Below, one piece after another: positions 7,939 to 16,471 of a stretch of DNA of 64,000 bases. Under the pieces are notes generated by a model. The model saw only the letters and a list, made by a program, of their open reading frames with translations, had not been told where the DNA came from and searched no databases. Position numbers and translations under genes: made by a program. Source of the stretch: UBA9676 sp963730065 (GTDB lineage Bacteria; Actinomycetota; Actinomycetes; Streptosporangiales; Streptosporangiaceae); the NCBI GenBank assembly GCA_963730065.1, contig CAVSQL010000006.1, positions 62,001 through 126,000 of the forward strand, given 5' to 3'. Position 1 is the first letter of the stretch. Each line of letters starts with the position of its first letter.

Positions 7939-8907
7939 ATGAGTGCTGTGGTGAGCCCGGACGGGGCGGGGGCGGATGTCCGCGCGGTGACTGGCGCCGA
8001 CGTCCTCGCCCGCCGGGGCATCTCCGCCGAGCCCGCGCCCGCCCCCAGCGAGCGCAGGTTCCCCGATGGGGCCCATCACCGGATCGAGATCCCCAGCGTC
8101 GAGGGCCCGGCCGTGCTGCGGGCGGTCGTGGCCCAGGCCGCGGCGGAGGGCATCACGGTGAACCGGGTGTCCCAGGGCAGCGGCGCCATGCTGCTGTCCG
8201 CGCCCGAGCTGGCCGAGATGGCCCGGATCGGGGCCGACAGCGGCCTCGAGGTCTCGCTGTTCATCGGGCCCCGCGAGGAGTGGGACGTCGGCAGCGTGGC
8301 CCAGTCCGGCGACGGCCCCAGCCGGGCCGGGCTGATCCGCGGGGTGCGCCAGCTCCGTTATGCGGTCGACGACGTGCTGCGCGGGGTCGACCACGGGATC
8401 AGGGGCTTCCTGGTCGCCGACGCGGGCCTGCTGGAGCTGCTCGCCGAGATGCAGTCGGGCGGCGAGATCCCGGCGTCGGTGGTGTGGAAGGTCTCGGCCA
8501 TGCTCGCCCCGGCCAACCCGCTGACCGTGACCCAGCTGGAACGGCTGGGCGCCTCGACCATCAACGTGCCCGCCGATGTCACGCTCGGGCAGCTGGCGGA
8601 GATGCGGTCGGCGACCTCGCTCCCCCTCGACCTGTACGTGGAGGCGCCGACCGGCATGGGCGGGGTGGTCCGCGGCCAGGAAGCGGCCGACCTGGTAGCC
8701 GTGGCCGCGCCCATGTACGTGAAGTTCGGGCTGCGGAACTCGCGGCTGCTCTACCCCAGCGGCCTGCATCTGGTGGACGAGGCGGTCGCGATCGCCCGGG
8801 AGAAGGTGCACCGCGCCCGGGTGGCCCTGGAGTGGATGGAGCGCAGCGGGCTGGGCCTGGCGCAGTCGCCACCCGGCGCGGTCGGCCTCGGGGTCCCGGA
8901 GCCATAG
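7939..8907 (+). CDS. U32 peptidase-like TIM-barrel protein of unknown role
   Basis: This 322-residue protein starts at an ATG with GAGGGAGG 10 nt upstream. It reads as a TIM-barrel type protein: HHRIEIPSVEGPAVLRAVV early, GIRGFLVADAGLLELLAEMQ in the middle, then LGASTINVPADVTLGQLAEM and DLYVEAPTGMGG. The overall pattern resembles proteins filed under peptidase family U32, but the diagnostic U32 signature (E-x-F-x-x-G-x-x-C) is not present, so peptidase activity is doubtful. It ends 2 nt before the dehydratase ATG and must be co-translated with it. A role in sugar-acid metabolism, for example as an aldolase-like or isomerase-like enzyme, is speculative. Confidence 0.65.
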   Translation: MSAVVSPDGAGADVRAVTGADVLARRGISAEPAPAPSERRFPDGAHHRIEIPSVEGPAVLRAVVAQAAAEGITVNRVSQGSGAMLLSAPELAEMARIGADSGLEVSLFIGPREEWDVGSVAQSGDGPSRAGLIRGVRQLRYAVDDVLRGVDHGIRGFLVADAGLLELLAEMQSGGEIPASVVWKVSAMLAPANPLTVTQLERLGASTINVPADVTLGQLAEMRSATSLPLDLYVEAPTGMGGVVRGQEAADLVAVAAPMYVKFGLRNSRLLYPSGLHLVDEAVAIAREKVHRARVALEWMERSGLGLAQSPPGAVGLGVPEP

Positions 8908-8909
8908 AC

Positions 8910-10742
8910 ATGACCCAGCGAGAGCCCGGGGCCACGGCCGGCGCAGGCACGCCCGCCGGGCCGCGCCCCCCGCTCCACGGTGCTGGCCCGCGCCTTCGGC
9001 TGCGCAGTGCTGGCCCGCGCCTTCGGCTGCGCAGTGACGCCTGGTTCACCGGCGACGACGAGGTGGCCATGGCCCACCGGGTCGCCTTCGCCTCGGCCGG
9101 CCTCGAGGTCAGCCGGCGGGGCGGCAGGCCGGTGATCGGGATCGCGAACTCGGCGAGCGAGCTGAACCCCTGCAACCTGCCCCTGCGCGAGCTGGCCGGG
9201 GCAGTGCGCAGCGGCGTGCTCGAGGCGGGCGGCGTCCCGGCCGAGTTCGGCTCGATCTCGCTCGGCGAGGACCTGATGAAGCCGACCGCCATGCTCTACC
9301 GCAACCTGCTCGCGATCGAGATCGAGGAGATGATCCGCGCCAACCCGCTGGACGGGATCGTCATCCTCGCCAACTGCGACAAGACCGTGCCGGGCGCGAT
9401 CATGGGCGCCACCAGCGCGGACATCCCCACCGTGGTGGTCACCGGCGGCGCCCGGCCGGCCGCCGTCTTCCGGGGGGAGCGGATCGGGACCGGGACCGCG
9501 CTGTGGCGGCTCTGGGACGAGCGCCGCACCGGCCGCCTCGGCGACGATGGCTGGCGGGCGCTGGAGGCCTGCCTGGCCTGCGGCACCGGGGCCTGCAACA
9601 CGATGGGGACCGCGTCCACGGTCGCCCTGCTGGCGGAGGCGCTGGGGCTGATGATCCCGGGGGCGAGCACGATCCCGGCCGGCGATCCGCGCGGCCTGGC
9701 CGCCGCGGCCCGGGCGGGCAGGCAGGCGGTGGCGGCGGTCGCCGCGGGCCGGGCGCCCTCGGTGCTGCTGTCCCCCGCCGCCTTCGCCAACGCGATCCGG
9801 GTCCTGCACGCGATCGGCGGCTCCACCAACGCGGTCATCCACCTGACGGCGATCGCGGGCCGGGCCGGCGTCGCCCTGCCCCTGGATGAGCTGGCCCGGC
9901 TCGGCGCCGACGTGCCGGTGCTCGCCGACGTCCAGCCGTCCGGCGCGGGCCTCATGCAGGACTTCGACGCCGCCGGCGGGCTGCCGGCCCTCATGCGCGA
10001 GCTGTCCGGGCTGCTCGAGGTGGATGCGGGCACGGTCAGCGGCCAGACCATCGGCGAGATCGCCGCGGCCGCGCCCGCTGCCAGCGGCGCCATCCGCCCG
10101 CTCAGCCAGCCGCTGCATAACGGCGGTGCGTTCGCGGTCGTCCGTGGGTCGCTGGCGCCCGACGGCGCGATCGTCAAGACGTCCGCGGCCACCCCGGGCC
10201 TGCTGCGCCACCGGGGCCCGGCGGTGGTGTTCCGCGGCTACGAGGACATGCGCCGCCGGGTCGACGACCCCGCGCTGCCGGTCACCGCCGACAGCGTGCT
10301 GGTGCTGGCGGGCTGCGGGCCGGTCGGCGGCCCCGGGATGCCGGAATGGGGCATGATCCCCATTCCCGCCAAGCTCGCCGCCGGCGGTGTCACCGACATG
10401 GTCCGGGTCACCGACGCCCGGATGAGCGGCACCAGCTTCGGCACGGTGTTCCTGCACGCCGCCCCGGAAGCCGCCGTCGGCGGCCCGCTGGCCCTGGTCG
10501 CCGACGGGGACCCGATCAGCGTCGACGCCGCCGCCGGATCGATTTGCCTGGAGGTGCCCGGCGGGGAACTCACCCGGCGGCGGGCGGCCTGGTCACCGCC
10601 TGCCTCGCCGCACCTGCGGGGCTGGCCCGCCCTGTACCGCGACCACGTGCTGCAGGCACCCGAAGGGTGCGACCTGGACTTCCTGCTCGCACCGACACCA
10701 GCGCACCGCAGGTTCGTTGAGCCGGTGGTCGGGAGGTCCTGA
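8910..10742 (+). CDS. IlvD/Edd-family sugar-acid dehydratase
   Basis: This 610-residue enzyme belongs to the iron-sulfur dihydroxy-acid/sugar-acid dehydratase family. Cluster cysteines are visible at Cys88 (ELNPCNLPL), Cys156 (LANCDKTVPGA) and Cys229 (GTGACNTMGTAST). The 68/73 spacing is that of [2Fe-2S] pentonate dehydratases. The C-terminal signature is RVTDARMSGTSFGTV. Such enzymes convert aldonates to 2-keto-3-deoxy acids. The genetic context (lactonase, sugar ABC importer, dehydrogenase) favours a sugar acid over branched-chain amino acid synthesis. The first 40 or so residues are not part of the usual fold and contain a 9-residue duplication encoded by a 27-bp tandem repeat; the true start may be nearer residue 42. 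Confidence 0.88.
   Translation: MTQREPGATAGAGTPAGPRPPLHGAGPRLRLRSAGPRLRLRSDAWFTGDDEVAMAHRVAFASAGLEVSRRGGRPVIGIANSASELNPCNLPLRELAGAVRSGVLEAGGVPAEFGSISLGEDLMKPTAMLYRNLLAIEIEEMIRANPLDGIVILANCDKTVPGAIMGATSADIPTVVVTGGARPAAVFRGERIGTGTALWRLWDERRTGRLGDDGWRALEACLACGTGACNTMGTASTVALLAEALGLMIPGASTIPAGDPRGLAAAARAGRQAVAAVAAGRAPSVLLSPAAFANAIRVLHAIGGSTNAVIHLTAIAGRAGVALPLDELARLGADVPVLADVQPSGAGLMQDFDAAGGLPALMRELSGLLEVDAGTVSGQTIGEIAAAAPAASGAIRPLSQPLHNGGAFAVVRGSLAPDGAIVKTSAATPGLLRHRGPAVVFRGYEDMRRRVDDPALPVTADSVLVLAGCGPVGGPGMPEWGMIPIPAKLAAGGVTDMVRVTDARMSGTSFGTVFLHAAPEAAVGGPLALVADGDPISVDAAAGSICLEVPGGELTRRRAAWSPPASPHLRGWPALYRDHVLQAPEGCDLDFLLAPTPAHRRFVEPVVGRS
8980..9033 (+). repeat. Perfect 27-bp tandem duplication inside the dehydratase N-terminus
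   Basis: The unit beginning GTGCTGGCCCGCGCCTTCGG occurs twice in direct succession (8980-9006 and 9007-9033). It keeps frame and duplicates GPRLRLRSA in the protein. It lies in the non-conserved N-terminal extension, where slippage would be tolerated. Confidence 0.85.
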
Positions 10743-10785
10743 CCTCAATGATTCATAGGCAGGATGTCATCGAAGGGAGAAAGCC

Positions 10786-12084
10786 GTGAGGCGATGGATC
10801 CTGGTGGCGGGGGTGGCCGTGGCGGCCATGCTCGCCACCGCATGTAGCAGTGGGGGAACCAGCTCGAACTCCGCGTCGGGCCCGGTGACCCTCACCGTCT
10901 GGGAGAACTATGGCACCGAGCAGAACGCGACCGCGCTGAAGAATATGGCCGCGGCGTTCCACAAGCTGCACCCGAACATCACAGTGAACGTGGTCAGCCA
11001 GCCGGCCGACAACTATTTCGCGCTGCTCCAGGCGGCCGCGGTCTCCAAGACCGGGCCTGACCTGGCGGTCATGTGGACCGGGCTGTTCACCCTGCAGTAC
11101 AAGGACTTCCTCACCAACCTGCAGGGCAAGGTCCCGGCCGCCGCGCTGGCGCGGATCGATCCCGACGCGCTCAAGTGGACCTCGAACGACTTCAACCCGT
11201 CCAACGGGCCCTACGTGATCCCGCTGGAGAACCAGTTCTACATCGGCTTCTACAACAAGGCCGACTTCGCCAAGGCCGGGGTGACCTCGGTGCCGACCGA
11301 CTGGAGCCAGCTGTTCGCCGCCTGCCAGAAGCTGAAGGCCGCCGGGTACATGCCGATGACCTATGGCAACGGCGGGCAGCCGCTGGGGGCCGAGTTCTAC
11401 CCCTGGTACGACATGAGCTACATGATGATCGGCTCCTACCCGGTGACCCAATGGCAGAAGCTCTACAGCGGGCAGATCCCGTGGACGTCGCCGACGGTCT
11501 CCGCCCAGCTCAGCACCTGGGCCAAGCTGAAGAGCTCCGGCTGCACGAACAGCGACGTGCTGACCAAGACCAACAACCTGGGCGACTTCGAGACTGGCAA
11601 GGCCGCCATGATGATCGATGGCACCTGGGACACCCAGAAGTTCACCAGCGCCCTGGGTGACAAGGTCGCCGCGTTCGTCCCGCCGTTCTCGAACGCCCCC
11701 ATCAAGGGCGTGGTGGACTTCGCGGGCGATGGCCTGTCGATGACCACTTACACCAAGCACCCCACCCAGGCGGCGCAGTTCCTGACGTTCATGACGACCC
11801 AGCAGGCCGGCGCGATCGTCAACGCGGCCGGCCTGATCCCGGCCATCAAGGGCATGTCGACGAGCAACCCGGTGAACCAGCAGATGCTCGACTTCGTCAG
11901 CCAGGACCACCTGACGGCGTACCCGATGCTGGACAACGTGGTGCAGCCCGAGGTGGTCACGACCGGCAGCAAGGTCCTGCCGTCGGTGCTCAACGGCAGC
12001 ATGGCACCCAGTGCGGCGCTGCAGAACATGCAGACCACGTTCGGACAGCTGCCGTCCACCAGCCGCGGCACGAGTTACCCGTAA
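10786..12084 (+). CDS. Sugar ABC transporter substrate-binding lipoprotein (CUT1 type)
   Basis: This 432-residue extracellular solute-binding protein of family 1 starts at GTG 10786 with GAAGGGAGA upstream. A signal peptide ends in the lipobox MLATACSSGG (Cys20). The mature part has LTVWENYGTEQN, FHKLHPNITVNVV and late GDGLSMTTYTKHPTQAAQFL, typical of binding proteins for mono- or oligosaccharides and sugar acids. It would hand its ligand to the two permeases encoded next. A strong hairpin follows the stop codon and probably stabilises its mRNA so that more binding protein than permease is made. Confidence 0.92.
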   Translation: MRRWILVAGVAVAAMLATACSSGGTSSNSASGPVTLTVWENYGTEQNATALKNMAAAFHKLHPNITVNVVSQPADNYFALLQAAAVSKTGPDLAVMWTGLFTLQYKDFLTNLQGKVPAAALARIDPDALKWTSNDFNPSNGPYVIPLENQFYIGFYNKADFAKAGVTSVPTDWSQLFAACQKLKAAGYMPMTYGNGGQPLGAEFYPWYDMSYMMIGSYPVTQWQKLYSGQIPWTSPTVSAQLSTWAKLKSSGCTNSDVLTKTNNLGDFETGKAAMMIDGTWDTQKFTSALGDKVAAFVPPFSNAPIKGVVDFAGDGLSMTTYTKHPTQAAQFLTFMTTQQAGAIVNAAGLIPAIKGMSTSNPVNQQMLDFVSQDHLTAYPMLDNVVQPEVVTTGSKVLPSVLNGSMAPSAALQNMQTTFGQLPSTSRGTSYP

Positions 12085-12093
12085 CCCCACAGC

Positions 12094-12129
12094 GTCCCGG
12101 TGCGGCGGCCGCCGCCGCCGCACCGGGAC
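12094..12129 (+). terminator. Perfect 15-bp hairpin after the binding-protein gene
   Basis: GTCCCGGTGCGGCGG (12094-12108) pairs exactly with CCGCCGCACCGGGAC (12115-12129) around a 6-nt loop. It lies 10 nt after the stop of the binding-protein gene. With no U-tract and permease genes following, partial termination or mRNA protection is more likely than a full stop. Just downstream, between 12150 and 12210, the word TGACCGGCAG or TGACCGGTAG appears three times. Confidence 0.6.
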
Positions 12130-12220
12130 CACGACGATAGGGACAGGGCCCGGTGACCGGCAGGCAGAGGCCCGATGACCGGTAGGAAGCGGGCCAGGTG
12201 ACCGGCAGAGAAGGGGCCAG

Positions 12221-13192
12221 ATGAGCGCGATCCAGGCCGCCGAGGAGGCGGCCGCCGAGTCGGCGCTGGCCCGGCGCGGGCGGGGCGGCAGGCGCGGCAG
12301 CCCCACGGGCTCCAGCCGGCTGGCCCGCCGCAGGCGCCGGGCCGGGATCGTGCTGAGCCTGCCGGCGGTGATCGTGGTCGTCGCGCTGCTCGGGATCCCG
12401 ATCGGGCAGGCCGTCTACTACTCGATGACCACCTGGGACGGCATCACCGCGACCTGGATCGGGCCGAGCGCCTACGTCAGCGCGCTCACCGACCCGATCT
12501 TCTGGCGGGTGATCGAGAACAACGCCCTGCTGCTGCTGTCCATCCCGTTCGCCATCGGCATCCCGCTGGGGATCGCCGCGCTGCTGCACGAGCACGTACG
12601 CGGGTGGCGCTTCTTCCGGTCGGTGTACTTCCTGCCCACCGCCATCTCCTGGGTGGTCATCGGCATGGTCGCGGTGCAGTTCTTCGCGCTGTCCGGGCTG
12701 ATGAACAGGATCCTCGCCGCGGTCGGGCTCGGCGCGCTGCAGACCGACATGCTGGCCGGGCAGTACAGCGCCCTGGCCGCGGTGGCGATCACGTTCATCT
12801 GGTCCATGCTCGGGACGAACATCATCATCTTCCTGACCGGGATGGCCACCCTGGACCAGACGCTGATCGAGGCGGCCCGGGTGGACGGCCTGAGCCGCTG
12901 GCAGATCTTCTCCCGGGTCACCGTGCCACTGCTCAAGCGGTTCATCCAGTTCTCGTTCGTGATCACGGTCATCAGCGCGTTCTCGGCGCTGTTCAGCCTG
13001 ATCTTCGTGATGACCAACGGCGGGCCCGGGTTCGGCACCACCACCCTGGAGTTCTTCGTCTACCAGTCCGCCTTCTCCCAGGGCCAGTTCGGGACCGGCG
13101 CCCTGTACGGGATCATCCTGTTCATCATCATGATCACCGTCGGGCTGGTCCAGCTCCGGCTGATCCGGTCCGAGGACGGGGAGGGCTGGTGA
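12221..13192 (+). CDS. Sugar ABC transporter permease (MalF-like)
   Basis: This 323-residue inner-membrane permease has six expected helices (the first at about residues 42-62, IVLSLPAVIVVVALLGIPI) and the cytoplasmic EAA loop read as LIEAARVDGLSRWQIFSRVTVP. The basic N-terminal tail (RRGRGGRRG ... ARRRRRAG) is cytoplasmic. It forms a heterodimer with the next gene product, whose GTG start overlaps its TGA stop (GTGA). It is part of the CUT1 importer fed by the lipoprotein upstream. Confidence 0.93.
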   Translation: MSAIQAAEEAAAESALARRGRGGRRGSPTGSSRLARRRRRAGIVLSLPAVIVVVALLGIPIGQAVYYSMTTWDGITATWIGPSAYVSALTDPIFWRVIENNALLLLSIPFAIGIPLGIAALLHEHVRGWRFFRSVYFLPTAISWVVIGMVAVQFFALSGLMNRILAAVGLGALQTDMLAGQYSALAAVAITFIWSMLGTNIIIFLTGMATLDQTLIEAARVDGLSRWQIFSRVTVPLLKRFIQFSFVITVISAFSALFSLIFVMTNGGPGFGTTTLEFFVYQSAFSQGQFGTGALYGIILFIIMITVGLVQLRLIRSEDGEGW

Positions 13193-14049
13193 CCGCGGCG
13201 TCAGCCGGGGTGACCCGGCCGGGCCGCTCCACCGCGGCGACCGTGCGCCGGCGGCTGCGCGTGGCCACGCTCTTCGCGCTGATGGTCGTGGTCGCGGTCG
13301 TGATGCTCTACCCGTTCTACTACATGCTCAACAACGCGTTCCGCACCCAGACGCAGTTTGAGCAGCAGGGTGGCCATTCCGCGATCAGCTGGTCGCAGCT
13401 GTTCACCGAGCTGCCGGTGTGGCGGGAACTGCTCAACTCGACGATCATCTGCGTGACCGCCATCGCGCTCATCCTGGCCGTCGCCACCACCGCCGGGTTC
13501 GCGTTCGCCAAGCTCCGCTACCGGGGCAGCGGCACGGTGTTCCTGGCCGTCGTCGCCGCGCTCATGGTCCCGCTGCAGTCGATCATCATTCCCGAGTACG
13601 TCAACCTCGGGAAGCTGGGCCTCATCAACACCTACCTCGGCGCCATCTGCGTCTACGTGGCGCTCGGGATACCGTTCGCCACGTTCCTGATGGCGACCTA
13701 CTACCGCGGGATCTCCGACGACCTGATCGAGGCCGCCGTCATGGACGGGCTCGGCTACGGCCAGACCTTCCTGCGGATCGCGCTGCCCCTGTCCTGGCCG
13801 GCTATCGCCACCATAACCGTGCTGCAGTTCATCCAGATCTGGGACGATCTGCTGGTCGGGCTGCTGTTCCTGCAGAACCCGCAGCAGCGGACGATCACGG
13901 TCGGGCTCGCCGCGCTGTCGGCGGGCCGGACCACGAGCATCCCGGTGCTGATGGCAGGCTCGTTCATCAGCGCGCTGCCCGCCATCATCGTCTTCCTCAT
14001 CTTCCAGCGGTACCTGGTGAGAGGCCTCACCCTAGGGATGGGCAAATGA
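13189..14049 (+). CDS. Sugar ABC transporter permease (MalG-like)
   Basis: This 286-residue protein starts at a GTG that overlaps the stop of the preceding permease. It has six predicted membrane helices; the first is at about residues 28-48 (LFALMVVVAVVMLYPFYYML). The EAA loop reads LIEAAVMDGLGYGQTFLRIALP, which contacts the ATPase subunit. The C-terminal RYLVRGLTLGMGK is typical of MalG-type subunits. It ends in an ATGA overlap with the lactonase gene, so transport and catabolism are coupled at translation. Confidence 0.93.
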   Translation: MTAASAGVTRPGRSTAATVRRRLRVATLFALMVVVAVVMLYPFYYMLNNAFRTQTQFEQQGGHSAISWSQLFTELPVWRELLNSTIICVTAIALILAVATTAGFAFAKLRYRGSGTVFLAVVAALMVPLQSIIIPEYVNLGKLGLINTYLGAICVYVALGIPFATFLMATYYRGISDDLIEAAVMDGLGYGQTFLRIALPLSWPAIATITVLQFIQIWDDLLVGLLFLQNPQQRTITVGLAALSAGRTTSIPVLMAGSFISALPAIIVFLIFQRYLVRGLTLGMGK

Positions 14050-15008
14050 GCGACCAGACCGACGACCCTGGCCCGGCACGGCCGCAGGAACCGCCCTGGG
14101 AGCCGGCCCAGCCGCCCCCGTGGGAGGTGGTGGCCGAGGCCGGCGCCGAGCTGGGCGAACGGCCGGTCTGGGATCCGGGCGGGTCGTCCCTGACCTGGGT
14201 GGACATCAAGGCCGGGCGGCTGCACCGGTACACCCCCGGCCAGGGGGACGACGTGGTGCTCGAGCTGTCGGCGGACGGGCGGCCGGTCCCGATCGGCGCC
14301 GCGGCCCACCGCGGCTCGGGCGGGTACGTGCTCGCGGCCGCCGACGGCTTCCGGCTCGCCGACCCCGGCGGCCGCATCCAGGCCGGCCCGTGGCGCCCGC
14401 CGGACATGCCCGATGACGTCCGCTTCAACGACGGCGCGTGCGACCCGGCCGGCCGGTTCTGGGCCGGGACAGTGGCCCATGACGTCAGGCCGGGCGCGGG
14501 GGCGCTGTACCGCCTCGACCCGGACGGCACCATCACCACCGTGCTGGAAGGGGTCACCGAGTCGAACGGGCTCGGCTGGAGTCCCGATGGCGCCGTCCTG
14601 TATTTCATCGACTCGGGCGAACCCGAGCCGCGGGTGCGGGCGTTCGACTACGACCCTGACACCGGCCGGATCGGCTGGGAGCCGTACGACCTGATCCCGT
14701 TCCCGCCCGGGAAGGCGGTGCCGGACGGGCTGGCAGTGGACGCCGAGGGATGCCTGTGGGTGGCGATGTGGGGCGGCGGCGAGGTGCGCCGGTACGCCCC
14801 GTCCGGTGGCCTGCTGGCCACCTTCCCGGTGCCGGTGTCCCAGCCCACCTGCCCGGCCTTCGGCGGCCCCGACCTCACGGACCTGTACCTGACCACCGCC
14901 TGGCAGGGCCTGGACGACCAGCAGCGGGCGGCCGAGCCGCTCGCGGGCCACCTGCTGCGCACGCGGCCAGGGATCGACGGGTCCCCGGCGGGCGTGTTCG
15001 CGGGCTAG
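14046..15008 (+). CDS. SMP-30/gluconolactonase-family lactonase
   Basis: This 320-residue six-bladed beta-propeller of the SMP-30/gluconolactonase/LRE family opens a sugar lactone to its acid with a divalent metal. Metal and active-site positions are visible as Glu in LGERPVWDP, Asn in RFNDGACDPAGRFWAGT, Asn in ESNGLGWSPDG and Asp in PDGLAVDAEG. A Pro-rich N-terminal tail of about 26 residues precedes the propeller. There is no signal peptide, so it acts in the cytoplasm. In this operon it would supply the aldonate for the dehydratase encoded upstream, implying that a sugar lactone is an intermediate or the imported substrate. Confidence 0.88.
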   Translation: MSDQTDDPGPARPQEPPWEPAQPPPWEVVAEAGAELGERPVWDPGGSSLTWVDIKAGRLHRYTPGQGDDVVLELSADGRPVPIGAAAHRGSGGYVLAAADGFRLADPGGRIQAGPWRPPDMPDDVRFNDGACDPAGRFWAGTVAHDVRPGAGALYRLDPDGTITTVLEGVTESNGLGWSPDGAVLYFIDSGEPEPRVRAFDYDPDTGRIGWEPYDLIPFPPGKAVPDGLAVDAEGCLWVAMWGGGEVRRYAPSGGLLATFPVPVSQPTCPAFGGPDLTDLYLTTAWQGLDDQQRAAEPLAGHLLRTRPGIDGSPAGVFAG

Positions 15009-15052
15009 GGCACGGGCGCGGTGGGCGGCATGGGCCCGGGGAAGGAGTGACG

Positions 15053-16357
15053 GTGGCCACGATCGTGCTGGATGGCATCACCAAGCAGTTCCCGGACGGG
15101 ACGACGGCGGTCAGGTCGCTGGACCTGTCGATCGCCGACGGGGAACTGATGGTGCTCGTCGGCCCGTCGGGGTGCGGCAAGACCACCGCGCTGCGCCTGG
15201 TGGCCGGGCTGGAGGAAGTCACCGAGGGCACCATTTACATCGGCGACCGCCCGGTCAACGACGTGGAGCCACGGGACCGGGATATCGCCATGGTGTTCCA
15301 GAGCTACGCGCTCTACCCCCACCTGACCGTGCGCCAGAACATGGCGTTCAGCCTTAAGTACCGCGGGGGCAGCGGCAAGGACGAGATCAAGCGCCGGGTC
15401 GACGAGGCAGCGCGCATCCTGGAACTGGAGCCGCTGCTGGAGCGCAAGCCGCGCCAGCTGTCGGGCGGCCAGCGCCAGCGGGTGGCGATGGGCCGGGCGA
15501 TCGTGCGGCAGCCGCAGGCATTCCTGATGGACGAGCCGCTGTCCAATCTCGACGCCAAGCTGCGGGTGCAGATGAGGGCGGAGATCGCCCGCCTCCAGCG
15601 CTCACTCGGGGTCACCACCATCTACGTCACGCACGACCAGACCGAGGCGATGACCCTGGGCAGCCGGGTGGCCGTGATCCGGCTGGGGGAAGTGCAGCAG
15701 GTGGCGCCGCCGCAAGAGCTCTACTTGCGGCCGGCCAACATGTTCGTGGCCTCGTTCATCGGCTCACCGGCCATGAACCTGGTCGAGGCGAGCGTGGAGC
15801 GCGGCGATGGCGGCCCGTACCTGCGCTTCGGGCCGCACCGGCTCGCCGTCGCGGAAAAGGCGGTCGGGGAGCACCCGGCCCTGGAGCGCTACCTGGGCCG
15901 GAAGGTGGTGTTCGGCATCCGGCCCGAGCATCTGGAGGACGCCTCGCTGTCCGGCGACGCCACTGCGGGGTCCGTGATCGACGTGTCGGTGGAACTGCGC
16001 GAGGAACTCGGCTCCGAGGTGGATCTGCACTGCGCCGTGGGAGTGGCGCCGCTGCACCCGGCCGGGCTCGGCCCTGACGAGGCGGACGAGGCGGCGGATG
16101 GGGCCCGCGCGGCCGGCGCGGAAGAGACAGCGGGCGCGGGACAGACGGCGGGCGCGGGACAGATTCGGATCGCCGACCAGCCCGACCCGGCGGCCCCGGC
16201 GGCCCCGGCGGCCCCGGCGGGCGCGCTGGCGGCGACGATCGTGGCGCGCGTGGACCCCCGGACCACCCTGCAGGTGGGCGAGCAGGCGCGGGTGAAGGTG
16301 GACGTGGCCGCGCTTCACTTCTTCGACCCGGCCACCGGCGCCAGCCTGCGCGGCTGA
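15053..16357 (+). CDS. Sugar ABC transporter ATPase (MalK/MsmX/UgpC-like)
   Basis: This 434-residue ATPase starts at GTG 15053 after GAAGGAG. Walker A is GPSGCGKTT (residues 38-46), followed by Q-loop MVFQSYALYPHLTV, signature LSGGQRQRVAMGRA, Walker B AFLMDEPLSNLDAKLR and switch THDQTEAM. The C-terminal OB-type regulatory domain (VVFGIRPEHLEDA) is interrupted by an Ala/Gly/Pro-rich insertion of about 60 residues (DEADEAADGARAAGAEE and then repeated AAP) before the final strands. It is the last gene of the sugar-acid operon and energises the two permeases upstream. Confidence 0.93.
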   Translation: MATIVLDGITKQFPDGTTAVRSLDLSIADGELMVLVGPSGCGKTTALRLVAGLEEVTEGTIYIGDRPVNDVEPRDRDIAMVFQSYALYPHLTVRQNMAFSLKYRGGSGKDEIKRRVDEAARILELEPLLERKPRQLSGGQRQRVAMGRAIVRQPQAFLMDEPLSNLDAKLRVQMRAEIARLQRSLGVTTIYVTHDQTEAMTLGSRVAVIRLGEVQQVAPPQELYLRPANMFVASFIGSPAMNLVEASVERGDGGPYLRFGPHRLAVAEKAVGEHPALERYLGRKVVFGIRPEHLEDASLSGDATAGSVIDVSVELREELGSEVDLHCAVGVAPLHPAGLGPDEADEAADGARAAGAEETAGAGQTAGAGQIRIADQPDPAAPAAPAAPAGALAATIVARVDPRTTLQVGEQARVKVDVAALHFFDPATGASLRG

Positions 16358-16384
16358 GCCGGAACGCGCCTGATCGCACGATGA

Positions 16385-16432
16385 GGCGGCCGGGCCCGGG
16401 GCGCCTGCGACCTGGCATCCGCCCCGGCCGCC
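16385..16432. terminator. Candidate bidirectional terminator between convergent genes
   Basis: GGCGGCCGGG at 16385-16394 pairs with CCCGGCCGCC at 16423-16432. It sits between the ends of the rightward ABC operon (16357) and the leftward hydrolase gene (16472). The loop is long and internally GC-rich, so the fold is approximate. Confidence 0.4.
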
Positions 16433-16471
16433 AACCCGTAGCTACGCCACGGTGGCCGGGCCGTGGGGCCG

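Noticed and set aside
8751..10457. 568-codon leftward ORF inside the dehydratase gene
   Set aside because: It is a mirror of a high-GC coding frame; the opposite strand has all catalytic cysteines of the dehydratase.
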